Positions 10,974 to 23,028 of a stretch of DNA of 64,000 bases are shown here, one piece after another (within the stretch, counting starts at the first letter, position 1; every line of letters begins with the position of its first letter). Under the pieces are notes generated by a model. That model did not search any database. It was not told the origin of the DNA and worked only from the letters and a program-made list of their open reading frames with translations. Both the position numbers and the translations under genes were made by a program. This DNA is from Verticillium longisporum (taxonomy: Eukaryota > Ascomycota > Sordariomycetes > Glomerellales > Plectosphaerellaceae): NCBI GenBank assembly GCA_019188255.1, contig JAETXT010000004.1:6324001-6388000 (forward strand), read 5' to 3'.

Positions 10974-12690
10974 ATCCCTTATTATTTATTATCTTCTTAA
11001 GGATATTTTCGAAGGTTAATGTAAGCTAATTAAGGGAAAGGCCTTAAATCGGGATATATTATACTTCTAAGATAAATAGGTAATTAGTTATATTCTCGTA
11101 AGGTACTGTTCTAGGTCGAGGAGGTTAGATATTCTTATAAATTATCGGGAAAATAGGTCTTAGAGGCTAGCCGTTATTAAGAAGGAGTTTAACTTTATTA
11201 TTATTATTATTATTAAGGTAGAGAGGGTTAGAAACGGGTAAAGACCTACTATCCTTACGAGAATGCTCCTTATAAATAGTAAAAGCCCCTTTTTATAAAT
11301 AAACTTAGGTATTAGCTATAATAAGTATAGGTTTATTCCCTTAATTAATTATTATAAGGGTTCTAAGGCTAGGTTATTTACTTTTACTTTCTTTAATTAT
11401 CGATTAAAGTCTATCGTTTATTATTATTTCTTATTATTTTTAGTTTTATATATATTAATTTTTTTATTAGGGAAGAAGGGGGGTTATAGAGGAGGGAGGT
11501 TGAGGCTATTTTCGAGGAATCGAGTCGCTTTATATAAGCTTCGCTATAGCCTCCCCTATCTTAGTATTATATAACCTATTACGGAGTCCTAATACTATAA
11601 TTAGGGGAATATAACTATCGTAGATTAATTATATTATATATATAGCTAGTTAGCTATATATATTATTTATATATAAAGCTCGTCTATTATTTATATTATT
11701 TATATATAAAGCTCGTTTATTATTTATATTATTTATATATAAAGCTCGTCTATTATTTATATTATTTATATTATATATATAGCTAGTTAGCTATATATAT
11801 TATTCGTAAATCTTATATATTTATAAAGTTATGGTATTGCTTTAGTAACTAGCTACTATTAGGTTAGGCGAGATAAGATAACTTTCTTTCTTCCCCTAAT
11901 TAATAGAACTTAAAGCTAAAGCCTATTATATTATTAGATTCTTACTTAGTCGGTAATAAGTAGAAGTTTTACGGGCTCCTTCGTACCCTTCTAGATTAAC
12001 GACCTCGTCTATTACCTTAATCGGTCTATTATTATTATTTAATCGTACTTATTAATTTATCTATTTTATTCTATAATGCCTTTTACTTCTCTTATAATAG
12101 TATTCATTTAATAATCTAGCCGCTATTCTCTATTTAAGTCTTTTTAATAAATCCTTTATATTAAGATTAAATCTAACCTTATTTAAAAAGTCTAATTAAG
12201 CTAATAGACTATATTAATAGTATATAAGAGAGATAATCCGCCTCGGAGCATTAATTAAAGTAGGGCTAGTAATGCTCTTATCTAATTAGGGTAACGAAGT
12301 AGTTATTTAAGAAAATAATAGGTCTATAAATATATAATATCGGATTAATAATCTATATCCCTTAGGGGTCCTTATAATGAGTCTAACCCTAACCCTAAGT
12401 CTATCGGTAAAAGAGGTATTAGAGAGGCTTCGTTTAGTAATAAAATAATATATTAGCGATATCTAGAGGGCTTAAAATAGGCGTATTTAGTACTATTATT
12501 GCATTTAAGGGTATTAATAATTTAATAGATAAATAGGGCAATTATAGAGCCTTAGGGGGCTACTAATTAGCCTTATACTAGTCTATTAGCTAGTTATAGC
12601 TAGTCTTTAGCTCGGAATTTATCGAGAGACTTAAAGGTATATAAGACGAGGATAGGTATATAATTGCTATAGCTAATTTTAGTAGTAGAG
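10974..12690. other. RIP-mutated AT-rich block, right-hand part
   Basis: Same signature as 480-9110: TpA-rich, very few CpA/TpG, stops in all frames. I could not assign protein motifs here. It contains a small tandem array (11632-11804). The block ends abruptly near 12690, where TpG/CpA-rich normal DNA starts ('gctatgtttgtggc'). Confidence 0.85.
11632..11804. repeat. 33-bp tandem repeat (3 units) flanked by a 35-bp direct repeat
   Basis: The motif AAAGCTCGT recurs at 11675, 11708 and 11741 in units of 33 bp that differ by a single C/T (CTCGTC or CTCGTT). On both sides (about 11632-11667 and 11769-11804) the same ~35-bp AT-rich sequence containing the palindrome TATATAGCTAGTTAGCTATATA appears. 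It may be an LTR or subterminal remnant of a dead element. Confidence 0.75.
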
Positions 12691-14577
12691 CTATGTTTGT
12701 GGCTTCCCCCCTGTCTTCTGTGGCTTTACCCCTATTGGGCAGAGCAAATAACTAACAAGGGCCGAACAAATAACCATCCTCTTTCATGTCTGCCAAGTTT
12801 CGAGGTTTTGTTGTGGGTCTTCGACCATCCTCACCACGGCCCTGTGTTACGTCGGTTTGCATCTGCTGCAGTTCCGATTCCCCGGCTTACCTGCAGCCAC
12901 CTGATGTCTAGCTCTCAGCCGACATTTATCGCGCATCGGAGACGCAGTGCGGTACGAGTACGTGGTGGTCTGCGGCAGTCAGTTAGCTCGCCCGTCAGAA
13001 GAAAAGCCCGGCCCGTCAGAAGAAAAGCCCAAACATGTTTGCGTCCAGCTTTCGAGACCCTAGGCAGCGCCACCAGGCGGCAGGTAGGTAGCGGGAAGGC
13101 CTGGGCAAGTCAGGGTGCACGGAAATATGTCTGCCGTTGGCACAGGATGCAACCCAGCCCTGCGTGATATGCGCTGCTCAAGTGGATCATGTCACTTTGA
13201 CGCTTGCGCCCGATATCTTGGCCTCAATCCCGTATCGCATCTAGCGGAGCAAAGCTGTGCCTCGGTCCTCATTCATCCGTAACCAAGGACAGCGAAGGGA
13301 GGCGTGCTATTATGGTGTTCATCCATCCAACCTGCCAACCGGGCTCTGTTGACGGGATGAGAAAGCGCAAACAACGAAATCGTACACACCAGGCCCTTGG
13401 CATTCAGGATCAACGTTCCGCGCTACGCCACTAATTGCACAAACAACATGCCTGTGTCGAGAATGGTTCAGTAGCCAGGCAACCACGACCAACAGCTGAT
13501 TCGCATGACGATTTCGAATGTAAAGTCACCCGCGAACGTCGAATAAACAGGTCGCCGCGTCAGCGAACTACATGCAGGCCGTTGGATTTTGATGGCTAAT
13601 TGACTGGTTTCAATCTACATGCACATACTACATGCACATGACACCCGAACAAGTGATTTGCAGGCGTGGTGGAGGGCATCGCCACACCCAGATTATGCAG
13701 TCACGCATCAGTGTGCCTCTGATGCCGGAAGTGAACATCTCCAGGATCCAGAATGCCCCAACATTACGGTCACCGTGATAAACGCTGCATAGGCGTTATG
13801 TACTGGAGGTTGCCTAAACCTTGACAGGCAGCTATCACCCAGACAGGCATCATACGGCAAGTTTGGATCGAGGGCCTCATAGAATATCAATAGAAAGCCC
13901 ACGACGGCCGTGCTCGGCCATGAACCAAATGATTTTAGACGCTGAGACGACCAAGACTAGCTGAACACATGGTGGGTGATACGCACCGAACACGAGCGAC
14001 GCGCTCCAGGCGGTCGGGGTGTAATTCGAGTCTTCCAACAACCACCAGCATCCTGAGATTGCCTCCTTCATGATTCGCATTTCGCAACCGCTCAGCAAGC
14101 AAAGAAGCGTATGCACATGTACATGGATGGTATAGCTACATGGCTCATTCCTACCCGTATGCGAGGAAATGTACTTTGAGATGACAGCGCCTGGTCAGGC
14201 CATTCTCATCCAAATAGAGATGACAATGGGGTCTTCACGTAACGTTCCATCGTTGCATGTATGCACACAGCAAGGGGGGCCGTGGAGACTAGCATCTGAA
14301 TGGGGTGAGGAACGACGGGGAGACGATGGATCAATCACATGCCTACGCTTATGTAACGCCAGTTGGATGGAATAATGATCACATGACATCATCAAGGAAC
14401 GGGAAGGCTGGCATCGGCTTACGCTGACTGATCCAACGCCTCCATTTTCCATAACTTTTACGCACTGCATCTGCTTGGAGGACGACTACACGAAGCTGAT
14501 TCGCTGTTGCCCCGCCTCTACCCCTCTACGACCCCTCTGCCCCTCCATTGCGTCGTGCCTTACGGCAAGCTTCCTAA
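12691..14577. other. Intergenic, no supported gene
   Basis: Base composition is normal. Open frames of up to 156 codons exist, but none shows domain features, a matching splice pattern or a plausible start context. A 21-bp tandem duplication occurs at 12991-13031 (unit CCCGTCAGAAGAAAAGCC plus a few bases). The last ~100 bp (14470-14577) are pyrimidine-rich and free of ATG, consistent with the leader of the next gene. Confidence 0.6.
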
Positions 14578-16328
14578 ATGATTCTACGGCGGTTCCAGCA
14601 GTCCACTTGTCGTCCGAGGCTCGCTGTTATCTCTGCCTCACCTTCACGGAATCGGATCAGCCATCCGATCGCACTTCATCACTCCGTCCCGATCTCGAAA
14701 CCTAGACCATTCTCGGTGCGAGCACCCTTCTCGACCACAACACAGCGGTGCCAGTTTACACCATCAATCAAGACTGCCAACATGTCGGACTACGAAACCA
14801 TCCTCAAGGGCAAGTACCCTGCAAAAGACCACGCGAAGCGTGTCGCGGATCACATCCGTTCCAAGATCCCTGGTGCCAATGGCATTCTCTACCTCGAAGG
14901 CCGACACACCAAGTTGGAGGAGGATAGCGACCATCCGGAACCCTTCAGGTATGCATGTTCACGCATTTGATTCTCCGTCCAACACCATCGCTGATAAGGA
15001 TATCAGGCAGCGCCGTTACTTCTTCTACCTTACCGGCTGTATCCTAGCCGACTGCCACTACATCTTCGACCTAAAGACCTCGCAATCGACACTCTTCATC
15101 CCTCCTGTCGACCCTGAAGATGTCATCTGGTCCGGTATGCCCATGACCGCGGAGGAAGCCAAAGAGAAGTACGACGTCGACAATGTATTATACACCAACG
15201 ATGTCAACGCAGAGCTGGCGAGGCTGGGGAAAGGCTCGGGTTCAACTGCCTTTGCCATCGCCAACCAGGTTCTGGACACTGTGAGCTTCATCGAATTCGA
15301 GGACAAGAATTTTGATGTGCTCAAAGGAGCCATTGAGGAATGCAGGGTCGTCAAGGATGATTACGAGGTCGCCCTGACGAGGAAAGCCAATGCCATCTCT
15401 ACTACGGCTCATCACGCTGTGATGAAGGCCGTCAGCAAGGCCAAGAATGAGCAGGAACTTGAGGCGATTTTCCTGGAGAGATGTTTCGCCCATGGAGCCA
15501 AGAGCCAGGCCTACCATGCCATTCATGCCGCCGGTCGCGCTGCAGCCACTCTTCACTACGTCCACAACAGTGCGCCCCTCGAGGGCAAACTGAACGTTCT
15601 GCTTGATGGTGGTGCCGAATGGGACTGCTATGCCTCGGATATTGTGAGGACTGGATATGCGTAACTGCCGAATATCGAACTAACTACCGCCACAGACTCG
15701 GACCTTTCCCATCTCTGGTAAATTCTCCAAAGAGTCACGCGCTATATACGACATTGTTTTGAAGATGCAGCTCGAGTCCATCAAGGTGCTCAAGGAGGAT
15801 ATCCTTTGGGATGACGTCCATGAACTGGCTCATAAGATCGCCATCGAGGGTCTGCTAGATCTGGGTATTCTCAAGGGTGAAGCGGATGAGATCCTCAAGG
15901 CGCGCACCAGTGTGGCCTTCTTCCCCCACGGTCTAGGACATTACCTCGGCATGGACACCCACGACGTCGGCGGAACTCCCAACTACGCTGACTCGGATCC
16001 CATGTTCCGGTATCTTCGCAAGAGGGGCACCTTGCCAGCTGGCAGTCTCGTCACTGTCGAGCCGGGCATCTACTTCTGCAGCTTCATCATTGAGCCCTAC
16101 CTGAAGGACCCCACCCATTCCAAGTACATTGATACCGACATACTAGATAAGTACTGGGACGTTGGTGGTGTGAGGTAAGCGTCGACGTTCTGTCTCGTCT
16201 GATCCAATGTGCTAACGCGCTCCTGAAGAATCGAGGACAATCTCCTCATCACCAAGACTGGCAGTGAAAACCTGACGCCAACGATCAAAGAGCCCGAGGA
16301 AATTGAGAAATTTGTTGGCTCGAATTAG
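14578..16328 (+). CDS. pepP: Xaa-Pro aminopeptidase (aminopeptidase P, M24B), possible dual mitochondrial/cytosolic product
   Basis: This metallopeptidase removes an N-terminal residue from peptides with proline in second position. Four exons: start..14948, 15007..15643, 15696..16174, 16229..16328. The M24 di-metal ligands are visible: Asp in [17 protein letters not shown], a second Asp in the same block (reconstituted across intron 2), His in [19 protein letters not shown], Glu in VTVEPGIYF and Glu in RIEDNLLIT. The canonical cytosolic form starts at ATG 14782 ([17 protein letters not shown], 460 aa, good A at -3). An in-frame ATG at 14578 adds 68 residues with no acidic residue, many Arg and an [12 protein letters not shown] region, a typical mitochondrial presequence. 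No other ATG lies between the two. Family assignment is firm; dual targeting is inference. Confidence 0.93.
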
Positions 16329-16864
16329 TTTGAGATGTATACCCATGACTCGACGTGGAATGCCTCGTAAAGGCCCTTCTGTAATTGAACATAAGTGACA
16401 CATGCTTGCTCTGGCGAGTTAATAGATCCTTTTGTCCGTTGACTTGGTTAGCAACTACGTGTAACTGAAGAGACTGCGTAGGGTTCGATACAGTCGGTGA
16501 ATGCACCTTCACCTGCTTTTGTAATTGATTTGTGAGACGTAGGTAGTAAGCCGTGGCGCTCGTCGCAAAGGCCGCGGCCACCGTCACCAGAATGACTAGA
16601 ACGGGCGGGGAGACATGGAGCGGAGGCGGGAACGCTGACTGAGCCACCTGCCATCGCCTGAATTTTCTCCCACTGCAGACGCACTGTAGACGCCCAGTAC
16701 CTCTGAAAGGTTTGGAAAATCTCGTCATCATCTTAACTCGCAAGACCTCCAGTCTGATGATCTCGCCAATCATCTTGGCATTGACATTGACATTGCTGGT
16801 CGCCGCCTGTCCAAATCCTACCTTCACGCCCCCATCCCTGTTTTCCTCACCAGTGCCAACTACA

Positions 16865-17658
16865 ATGGCCCCCAAGTATTTCATCCCACTCGAGTCGAAT
16901 CCGGACGTCTTCAATGCACTGATCGCCTCCCTTGGGATCTCCTCGAATTTGCGTTTCCAGGATGTCTGGACGCTCGAAGACACAAACGAGTTGCTCTCTG
17001 TTCCCGTGCTAGCCCTTGTGCTTGTGTTTCCCACGACGCCAGCGTACGATGCCCGGGCGGAGGCCGACGATGCCGACGCGGACGACTGGATGGTGACGCA
17101 CCAAGAGGAGGACGAAGATGCTATGTGGTTCAAGCAGACAATCCATAACGCGTGTGGGCTGTATGCAATTTTGCATGCGCTCGCCAACGGCCGTGCGAAA
17201 GATTTCATCCGTCAGTTTTTACCTCGTTCGATGGTCTCTCATTCATTTTCAATATGCGTCGCGTAATCACTCACTCTCACATAGAGCCTGGCTCGGTGCT
17301 CGATACACTCTTCTCTATCACTGCTCCTATGGACCCTGCGCAAGCCGCCATGGTCCTCGAGACATCAAAAGAACTCGAGGCCGCATATGACAGGGTCGCC
17401 AAGCAGGGAAGCACCGCAGCGCCGCCTGCAGAAGACGAAGTCAACCATCACTACATATGTTTCGTCAAGTCGCCCGACACGGGGCACCTATTCGAACTTG
17501 ACGGTGACCGGAAGGGTCCTGTTGACAGGGGTGTCATCGATGAGGAGCAGCGTGTTGATCTGGGACCCAAGTCGTTGGAACTCGTTAGAGAGTACATCAA
17601 GATGGGCGAGGGTGATGTCAACTTTTCCCTGATGGCCTTGGTCGAGGATACAAGCTGA
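16865..17658 (+). CDS. Ubiquitin carboxyl-terminal hydrolase, UCH-L3/Yuh1 type (peptidase C12)
   Basis: A cysteine protease that cleaves small adducts from the C-terminus of ubiquitin (or the related RUB/NEDD8). Two exons, 16865..17210 and 17285..17658, give 239 aa, the usual size. The start MAPKYFIPLESNP matches the family's N-terminus. Active-site elements are present: Gln in FKQTIHNACG (oxyanion), Cys in NACGLYAILHA, His in NHHYICFVK, and Asp in LFELDGDRKGP. The intron (donor GTCAGT) joins ..KDFI to QPGSVLD, the family's continuous sequence. An acidic insert (DARAEADDADADDW) lies between the first strand region and the active-site Gln. The open frame continues upstream to a non-ATG codon at 16712 and is taken as leader. 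Confidence 0.92.
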
Positions 17659-17995
17659 ACGGCTTTTGTACGTTGCCTCTCGACAGTTTCACATCGCCAT
17701 ACCATGTTCACAAACAATACTTCTGCACTCAGTAATTGTTGGCATGGATTTCTATGAGGACCAGCGACATATAAGAACTGTTCTCTATGCCTGTGGCTCC
17801 TCTGATGTGAGTAGACTCTCAATCCCAGACGATTCTGCACCGCTCGCTATTCCTGGTGCCTAGACAACACTTGGCAATGCCGCCCATACTTATGCCCTCG
17901 CCTCCCAAGACCATCAATTTCGGATCTTCAATAAAGTCCAATGTCAAGACTGAAGGCTGTAGGATGTGGATCGAGAGCCCAGAAAGCGTGATAGA

Positions 17996-18712
17996 TCAAA
18001 TGTCAGTCGCGTCAGTGCCAGAGCACGAACCGGCAATGTCTTGACCAAGGCTTTGGCTATTAGCCACAGCAATGGTTGCAGCCTGGACGTCGAAAATAGA
18101 CTGACAATCAGAATCGAAATCGTCAGATTCCAAGTCTGTGCTCTGATAATCAATTTCGAAGACACCGAGAGAAGATTTCTCCGTGACTTCGTCATCGCCA
18201 TCGGCGCCAGAATTCTCGTTCTCAGGCGAGGCCCGCACAGGGAAAGCACTTGTGACAGAAAAAACCTGCCGGGATGGCTTAAGGGGACGGAGAGTCTCCT
18301 GGTGTTGAGGAACAGAAATGAGCAGCTTGGTGCTTGAATAAGAATGTGACGCTTTCTTAATTTCTGCGTCGAGTTGCTGAATGCACGGGCGCTCGCGAAC
18401 ATCTTCATTCGGCAGTGTTTTTGATTTCAGGCGTGACAAAGATTTCTCCTGGGTAGTCTTAGTGGCAGTAGTGAAAAAACGGCTGTGCTTTACAGTGGAC
18501 TTGATCCATGGGCTTGTTGAGTTAGGTTGCGCCTCGAAATAGGAAGTCCTGTGTTGACGACGAGAGATGTGCGTCCCAACGAGGACTGCCCAAGGGCTGT
18601 CCATGCAGGATATAAGACTTAGATTGTACCCGCCCCCAGGAAGACAGAAAGGGCTTTGAAATGTATCTGCAGTGTGCAGTGTATTCTGCTGCTGATTCGT
18701 GGCTTGGGTCAT
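17996..18712 (-). CDS. Hypothetical protein, 238 aa, acidic C-terminal half
   Basis: Not recognised. An ATG at 18712 opens 238 codons ending at 17996. The N-terminal half is Ser/Thr-rich and basic. The C-terminal half is acidic (FEIDYQSTDLESDDFDSD). There is no signal peptide, membrane segment or known motif. A second minus-strand frame starting with ATG at 18848 (MVRNILTSQLDSPKQ...) overlaps its beginning in another frame and could supply an upstream exon, but I see no convincing splice pair. It converges on the UCH gene. It may be a lineage-specific gene or a chance frame. Confidence 0.4.
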   Translation of the reverse strand: MTQATNQQQNTLHTADTFQSPFCLPGGGYNLSLISCMDSPWAVLVGTHISRRQHRTSYFEAQPNSTSPWIKSTVKHSRFFTTATKTTQEKSLSRLKSKTLPNEDVRERPCIQQLDAEIKKASHSYSSTKLLISVPQHQETLRPLKPSRQVFSVTSAFPVRASPENENSGADGDDEVTEKSSLGVFEIDYQSTDLESDDFDSDCQSIFDVQAATIAVANSQSLGQDIAGSCSGTDATDI

Positions 18713-19634
18713 GATGTATTATGTCTTGGTAGTGAAGATATGCCTTCGAGTGTACAAAACCAGGAGGTGCTTTCGTGCCCGAAATTTCACTGTTGGACTG
18801 ATGCTGCTTTGGACTGTCCAATTGCGATGTCAAAATGTTGCGTACCATGAAACCGATGGTCTGGGAGAGCAGGTGGCTGTTCTTATATGATTTCTAGAGA
18901 GCCATCTCCGATCCCTAGCCCATGGTGAACAAAACCTTCTCCAGATCTCGAAAGTCAAACTGATACACCCGTGTGGATTCAATGAATCACAGTGACTTTA
19001 GGTTTCCTATAGTACCTGTTTGCTTCCAGTGCTATCATGGGCGAGGAAGAAGTGGGTATGGCTGGCGTCTTGGGGTTGACGGCTTTGCCATCATTGTAAC
19101 GTGGGTTTTTGGAAATTGTGACATCGCTGGGAATGCTTCACAGACTGATACAGCCCAACAAGCTCAGCGGTGATGATGAATATGACATTACGTTGTTAGT
19201 ATCACGCTGAGCGGCAGATGAAATAAGTTCGAGTGCCAAGTCCTTTGGTGAGCTATCCAACCAAGGATGACTCGGAATGCGTGCGTAAAACCCTGATATG
19301 CGGTGATATCTGAGTTTCACTTTGGATTCAAGGGCATGCACCGCTAACTTGCAAAGCCTGTATTTCGGCTGCCCAGATATCTGGCGATGGCGATGGAAAC
19401 TGTTGTCTCTGTACGTGCGTGCCTGAATTGACAAGCTACAGCTGATGCACCGCTTTTTAGCCGACGGCAAGCGGGGCGCATCATTGGGACCGGAAGCGTG
19501 CTAGTCGCGGATGTACTAGCACCCTCGTGCATGAGCTCCAGAAAAATATTCAACACATTGGACCAGGCAGTCCTGGACCGAAAGCAACACCACGCATCAC
19601 TCATGCGAGGCACAAGCTGCTTGCTGCGAAGATT
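18713..19634. other. Intergenic, no supported gene
   Basis: About 0.9 kb between the hypothetical gene and PUS1. There are only short frames on both strands. It likely contains both 5' regions, because the hypothetical gene (-) and PUS1 (+) are divergent. Confidence 0.5.
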
Positions 19635-21632
19635 ATGGCTTCCGACCCAAACCCTTCGTCAGAGTCTGCCGCTGCGGCGCCCGCGGTCGACACCACCATG
19701 GATGGTGCCTCGAATGGGACCGATTCTGCGCCCCGCGCGGCGCAACCTACCACAGGTGAGACTGGGTCGCCTGCGCCGGCGGAAGGAGGCGCTAGAGGCC
19801 AGGAGCGTGGTAATGATAAGAAGCAGCAGCAGCAAGGCAAGAAGAACAAGCAGGGCGGTCGTAATGAATGGCGGTAAGCCTGTTTTCCTGGTCCTTCGCG
19901 CTACCACGCCTTGTATAGCTCAAACTGACCTGCTCCAGGCGCCAGATGAACGACAAGCGCAAGCAGCTGGGCGACGCCAGACAGGCCAAGCGACGCAAAC
20001 TCGACGAGAACGGCAACACAGTTGACGCAGACAATGAAACCGAAGAGGCTGTTGTGGTCGATCCTCGAAAGGCGAACCCCTTCTCAACCACCGAAATTGC
20101 GGCTGAAGAGCGACGCCCGAAGCGCAAGGTTGCTGTCATGGTCGGCTATTCAGGGACCGGATACTACGGCCTGCAGATCAACTGGGACGAGAAGACGATC
20201 GAGGGGGACTTGTTCAAGGCCTTCATTGCTGCAGGTGCCATCTCCAAGGCGAACGCAGATGATCCCAAGAAGTCGAGTCTTTCGCGCTGCGCGAGGACAG
20301 ACAAGGGCGTGCAAGCCGCTGGCAACCTGACCAGTCTCAAGCACATCATCGAAGACGACGCCATTGTCGATATGATCAACGCGCATCTACCCGACCAGAT
20401 GCGAGTCTGGGGCCTCCAGCGAACGAGCAATTCTTTCAGCGCCTACCAGGCCTGTGACTCTCGATGGTACGAATACCTACTGCCGACATACTGCCTACTT
20501 CCCTCCCACCCCGACAGTTTCTTGTGGAAGAAACTCGTCGAATCCGCACAAGAGAAGGGATACTACGATGACTTCCAGTCCAAATTGGCCGATGTGGATG
20601 GCTTCTGGGCCGAGGTCGAGGAGAAGGCGATCAAGCCTATCCTGGAACAATTAGACCCCCAAGTCAGGGCTGAGGTTTCGGAAAGAATCCACGCGTCAGA
20701 GGACCACCCTGAGTCTGCACTCAAGAAGTCGGCGCCAACGGATGCTATGCAAGTGGACCCTCCTGCTACGACCGTCGCGGGCGAGGCAACGAGCGCCGAA
20801 GATACAAGCACTACAGCAACCACGGGCAAGACGAAGAATCTTGGCCCCGTGGACTTTGCCCTACGAGACATGAAGAACGCCTACGTCAAGGCGAAGAGGG
20901 CGTACCAAGTGACACCTGAGCGTCTCGACCAGCTGCAAGCGGCTCTCGATCAATATGTTGGCACCTACAACTTCCACAATTACACGATTCAGAAGAGCTT
21001 CAAGGACCCCTCCGCCAAACGCCATATCAAGTCTTTCCAAGTCAATAAGAAACCGATCCAGATCCGTGATACCCAGTGGGTTTCCATCAAGGTCCACGGA
21101 CAGAGCTTCATGATGCACCAAATCCGCAAGATGATCAGCATGGCGACCCTCGTCGTTCGTTGCGCCACGCCTTTGACGCGGATCAAGGAGAGCTACGGCG
21201 AAGATCGAATCGCGATCCCCAAGGCGCCCGGTCTTGGCCTGCTTCTGGAGAGGCCCGTTTTTGAAGGTTACAGCCGCAAGGCGGTTGACTCGCTGGGCCG
21301 GGAACCTATTGACTTCACCAAACACGACGATAAGATCCAGGCTTTCAAGGACAAGCAGATCTATCAGCGTATCTTCGAGGTTGAGGTGAAAGAAAACATG
21401 TGAGTGGCGTCGCGAAGTGCGTTATTGATATGTCCACTGACAAAAGCCCAGCTTCCATACGTTCTTCCAGCAAGTCGACAACTTCAAGTCCGACTACTTC
21501 CTCTGGTTGACCGCTGGTGGCATTCAAGCAGGCGCGATGAGGGCGTCCAAGCCTTTCGGCAAGGATGACAAGGCATCCAATGTTGCGCTAGTAGATGATG
21601 AGGATGAGGATCCCGAGGGCGGCGAAGGCTAA
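19635..21632 (+). CDS. PUS1: tRNA pseudouridine synthase 1 (TruA family)
   Basis: Converts uridines to pseudouridine in tRNAs (in yeast Pus1 also acts on U2 snRNA and mRNA), mainly in the nucleus. Three exons, 19635..19873, 19939..21399 and 21452..21632, give 626 aa. The N-terminus is low-complexity and basic, with KKQQQQGKKNKQGGR and a bipartite-looking nuclear signal (RQAKRRKLDENG). The TruA core begins at KRKVAVMVGYSGTGYYGLQ. The catalytic Asp is residue ~201 in RCARTDKGVQA. The second half carries HNYTIQKSFKDPSAKRHIKSF and MMHQIRKMISMATLVVR, typical of Pus1. An acidic, Thr-rich insert (about 350-400) separates the halves. The C-terminus is acidic (DDEDEDPEGGEG). Both introns have good GTAAGC/GTGAGT donors. 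The start is the first ATG in frame (MASDPNPSS). Confidence 0.95.
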
Positions 21633-21848
21633 ACATAGAGGTCAAGGAATAGAAGTCAAAACTGTTGCATGCCGATTATCAAATAAATCTGAGTCGCCTG
21701 GCAGCGCCATGTGAAGAAGGATGTAAAGTCAATGTACCACGATTATGTTGCCGCTGGGTATCAACGCCATAACGCCATTCGATGCTCTCTCGGTCGCGGC
21801 CGCCCCGCATGGACAGTATTGTACTCTTTCAAGATGTTCGGTCGATTA

Positions 21849-22412
21849 TTATGGTGCAGGCATTGGTGTTGGTGCCGCACCAGTGCCTGTGCCTGGGCCA
21901 GGAGTCGGTGCAATTTGTGTCAGCGGAGCTTCGGTAACTTCGTTCCTTGAGTTCGCCGCAGTCATGAACGCCCAAACGCCCCCGTTCTCCTCCGCTAGCT
22001 TGGTGTACCGGTTACCCTGGATGGAGTTGACGAGCTCAGCGACACGTACGACATCCTGGTCCAGTTTTTCGGCTTGAGCTTTGGCCCGTTCGTCCTCGTC
22101 GCCCAGACGGCCAAAAAGCCACAGTTCCTTCAGCCGACGGCTCAAGGCGAGGAGCTCTTTCACCGAACTGTTCTGCAATGACGGTCAGACTGGATTGCTG
22201 GCGCAGGAATTAGGAGCGCAGCTTACAAGACCCTCAAATTCCATCTGCATCGACATGCCAGTGACGGCGATGGTCTGCGGGTCAACATTCTGGGTCGAGG
22301 CCTCCGCCTGAATGGTTGCTAGCATAGTGAGTGTACGAAAGCGGGCGACAATGTCAGCCGTGAGTCGATTGTGAGTGTCGAGAAGGTTTGCATTGTCCTG
22401 GTTGCGATCCAT
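21849..22412 (-). CDS. med22: Mediator complex subunit 22 (Surf5/Srb6 family)
   Basis: A head-module subunit of Mediator, the bridge between activators and RNA polymerase II. Two exons on the minus strand, 22412..22227 and 22172..21849, with a 54-bp intron (GTAAGC..GCAG), give 169 aa. Family sequence is clear: NRLTADIVARFRTLTMLAT near the N-terminus, MSMQMEFEGL at the exon junction, then NSSVKELLALSRRLKELWLFGRLG and a helical region to ~135. A short Pro/Gly/Thr-rich tail (TPGPGTGTGAAPTPMP) closes the protein. It is divergently placed from RIO1, with about 0.6 kb between starts. Confidence 0.92.
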
Positions 22413-23028
22413 TTTGAGCGGCCGATGTTGTCGAATGTAGTTGACGCGATGTCCGATGTTCGTCCAATGAAGGAGATGAGCGAAGGGTTATGAATGAGCT
22501 TTGCGGGCCCTCTCGCTCAGGCTGATTTTAGGGCTCGGTGAGAAAGGTGAATTCGGTGAAGCACCACCTTGTGGAGCCAGTCACCCGATACGTCCTGCAC
22601 ATCAGGGTGCCATGAGAACCCTCCCTCGGTCCATTAATTACACCATTTTTTCATGGGCCACGCGACGGGCAAATAATCAACCAGGACAATATTTAGTCCT
22701 GGTTGTGCCGCTTCAGCTAGCTTCAGGCGGCGACACGGACAACTTACTCGAGTTTCAAACTCCACTACTCACAACACTGGATGCTCTGTATCGACGCCTT
22801 CTTTGAAGGTTGGGCTCCAAATTGATGCACGTCTGAGGTGTCTGAACCCCGCCCAGTGCATGTCGGGAGTCGTGACTCATTATCGAGTAATTACCCCGCC
22901 ATCATCGATAAGATAGCGATCCCCAAGAGGAACAATTATTTTTTGACTTGCCCCTCACCAACCCTTGACGCTGAGAGACCACCAATTTCGCCTGGGCTCG
23001 CTCTTTGAAATAGGCAATCTCAGTTACC
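22413..23028. other. Shared upstream region of MED22 (-) and RIO1 (+)
   Basis: 616 bp between the two start codons, with no gene of its own. The RIO1 start sits in a strong context (ACCATGG). No clear TATA element was identified. Confidence 0.55.

Noticed and set aside
12697..13167. 156-codon frame just right of the RIP block
   Set aside because: Arg/Ser/Pro-rich with no motif, no splice support, and it contains a 21-bp tandem duplication. Probably chance.
16285..17208. 307-codon minus-strand frame
   Set aside because: It overlaps the UCH gene on the opposite strand. It has no domain, and the UCH active site is certain.
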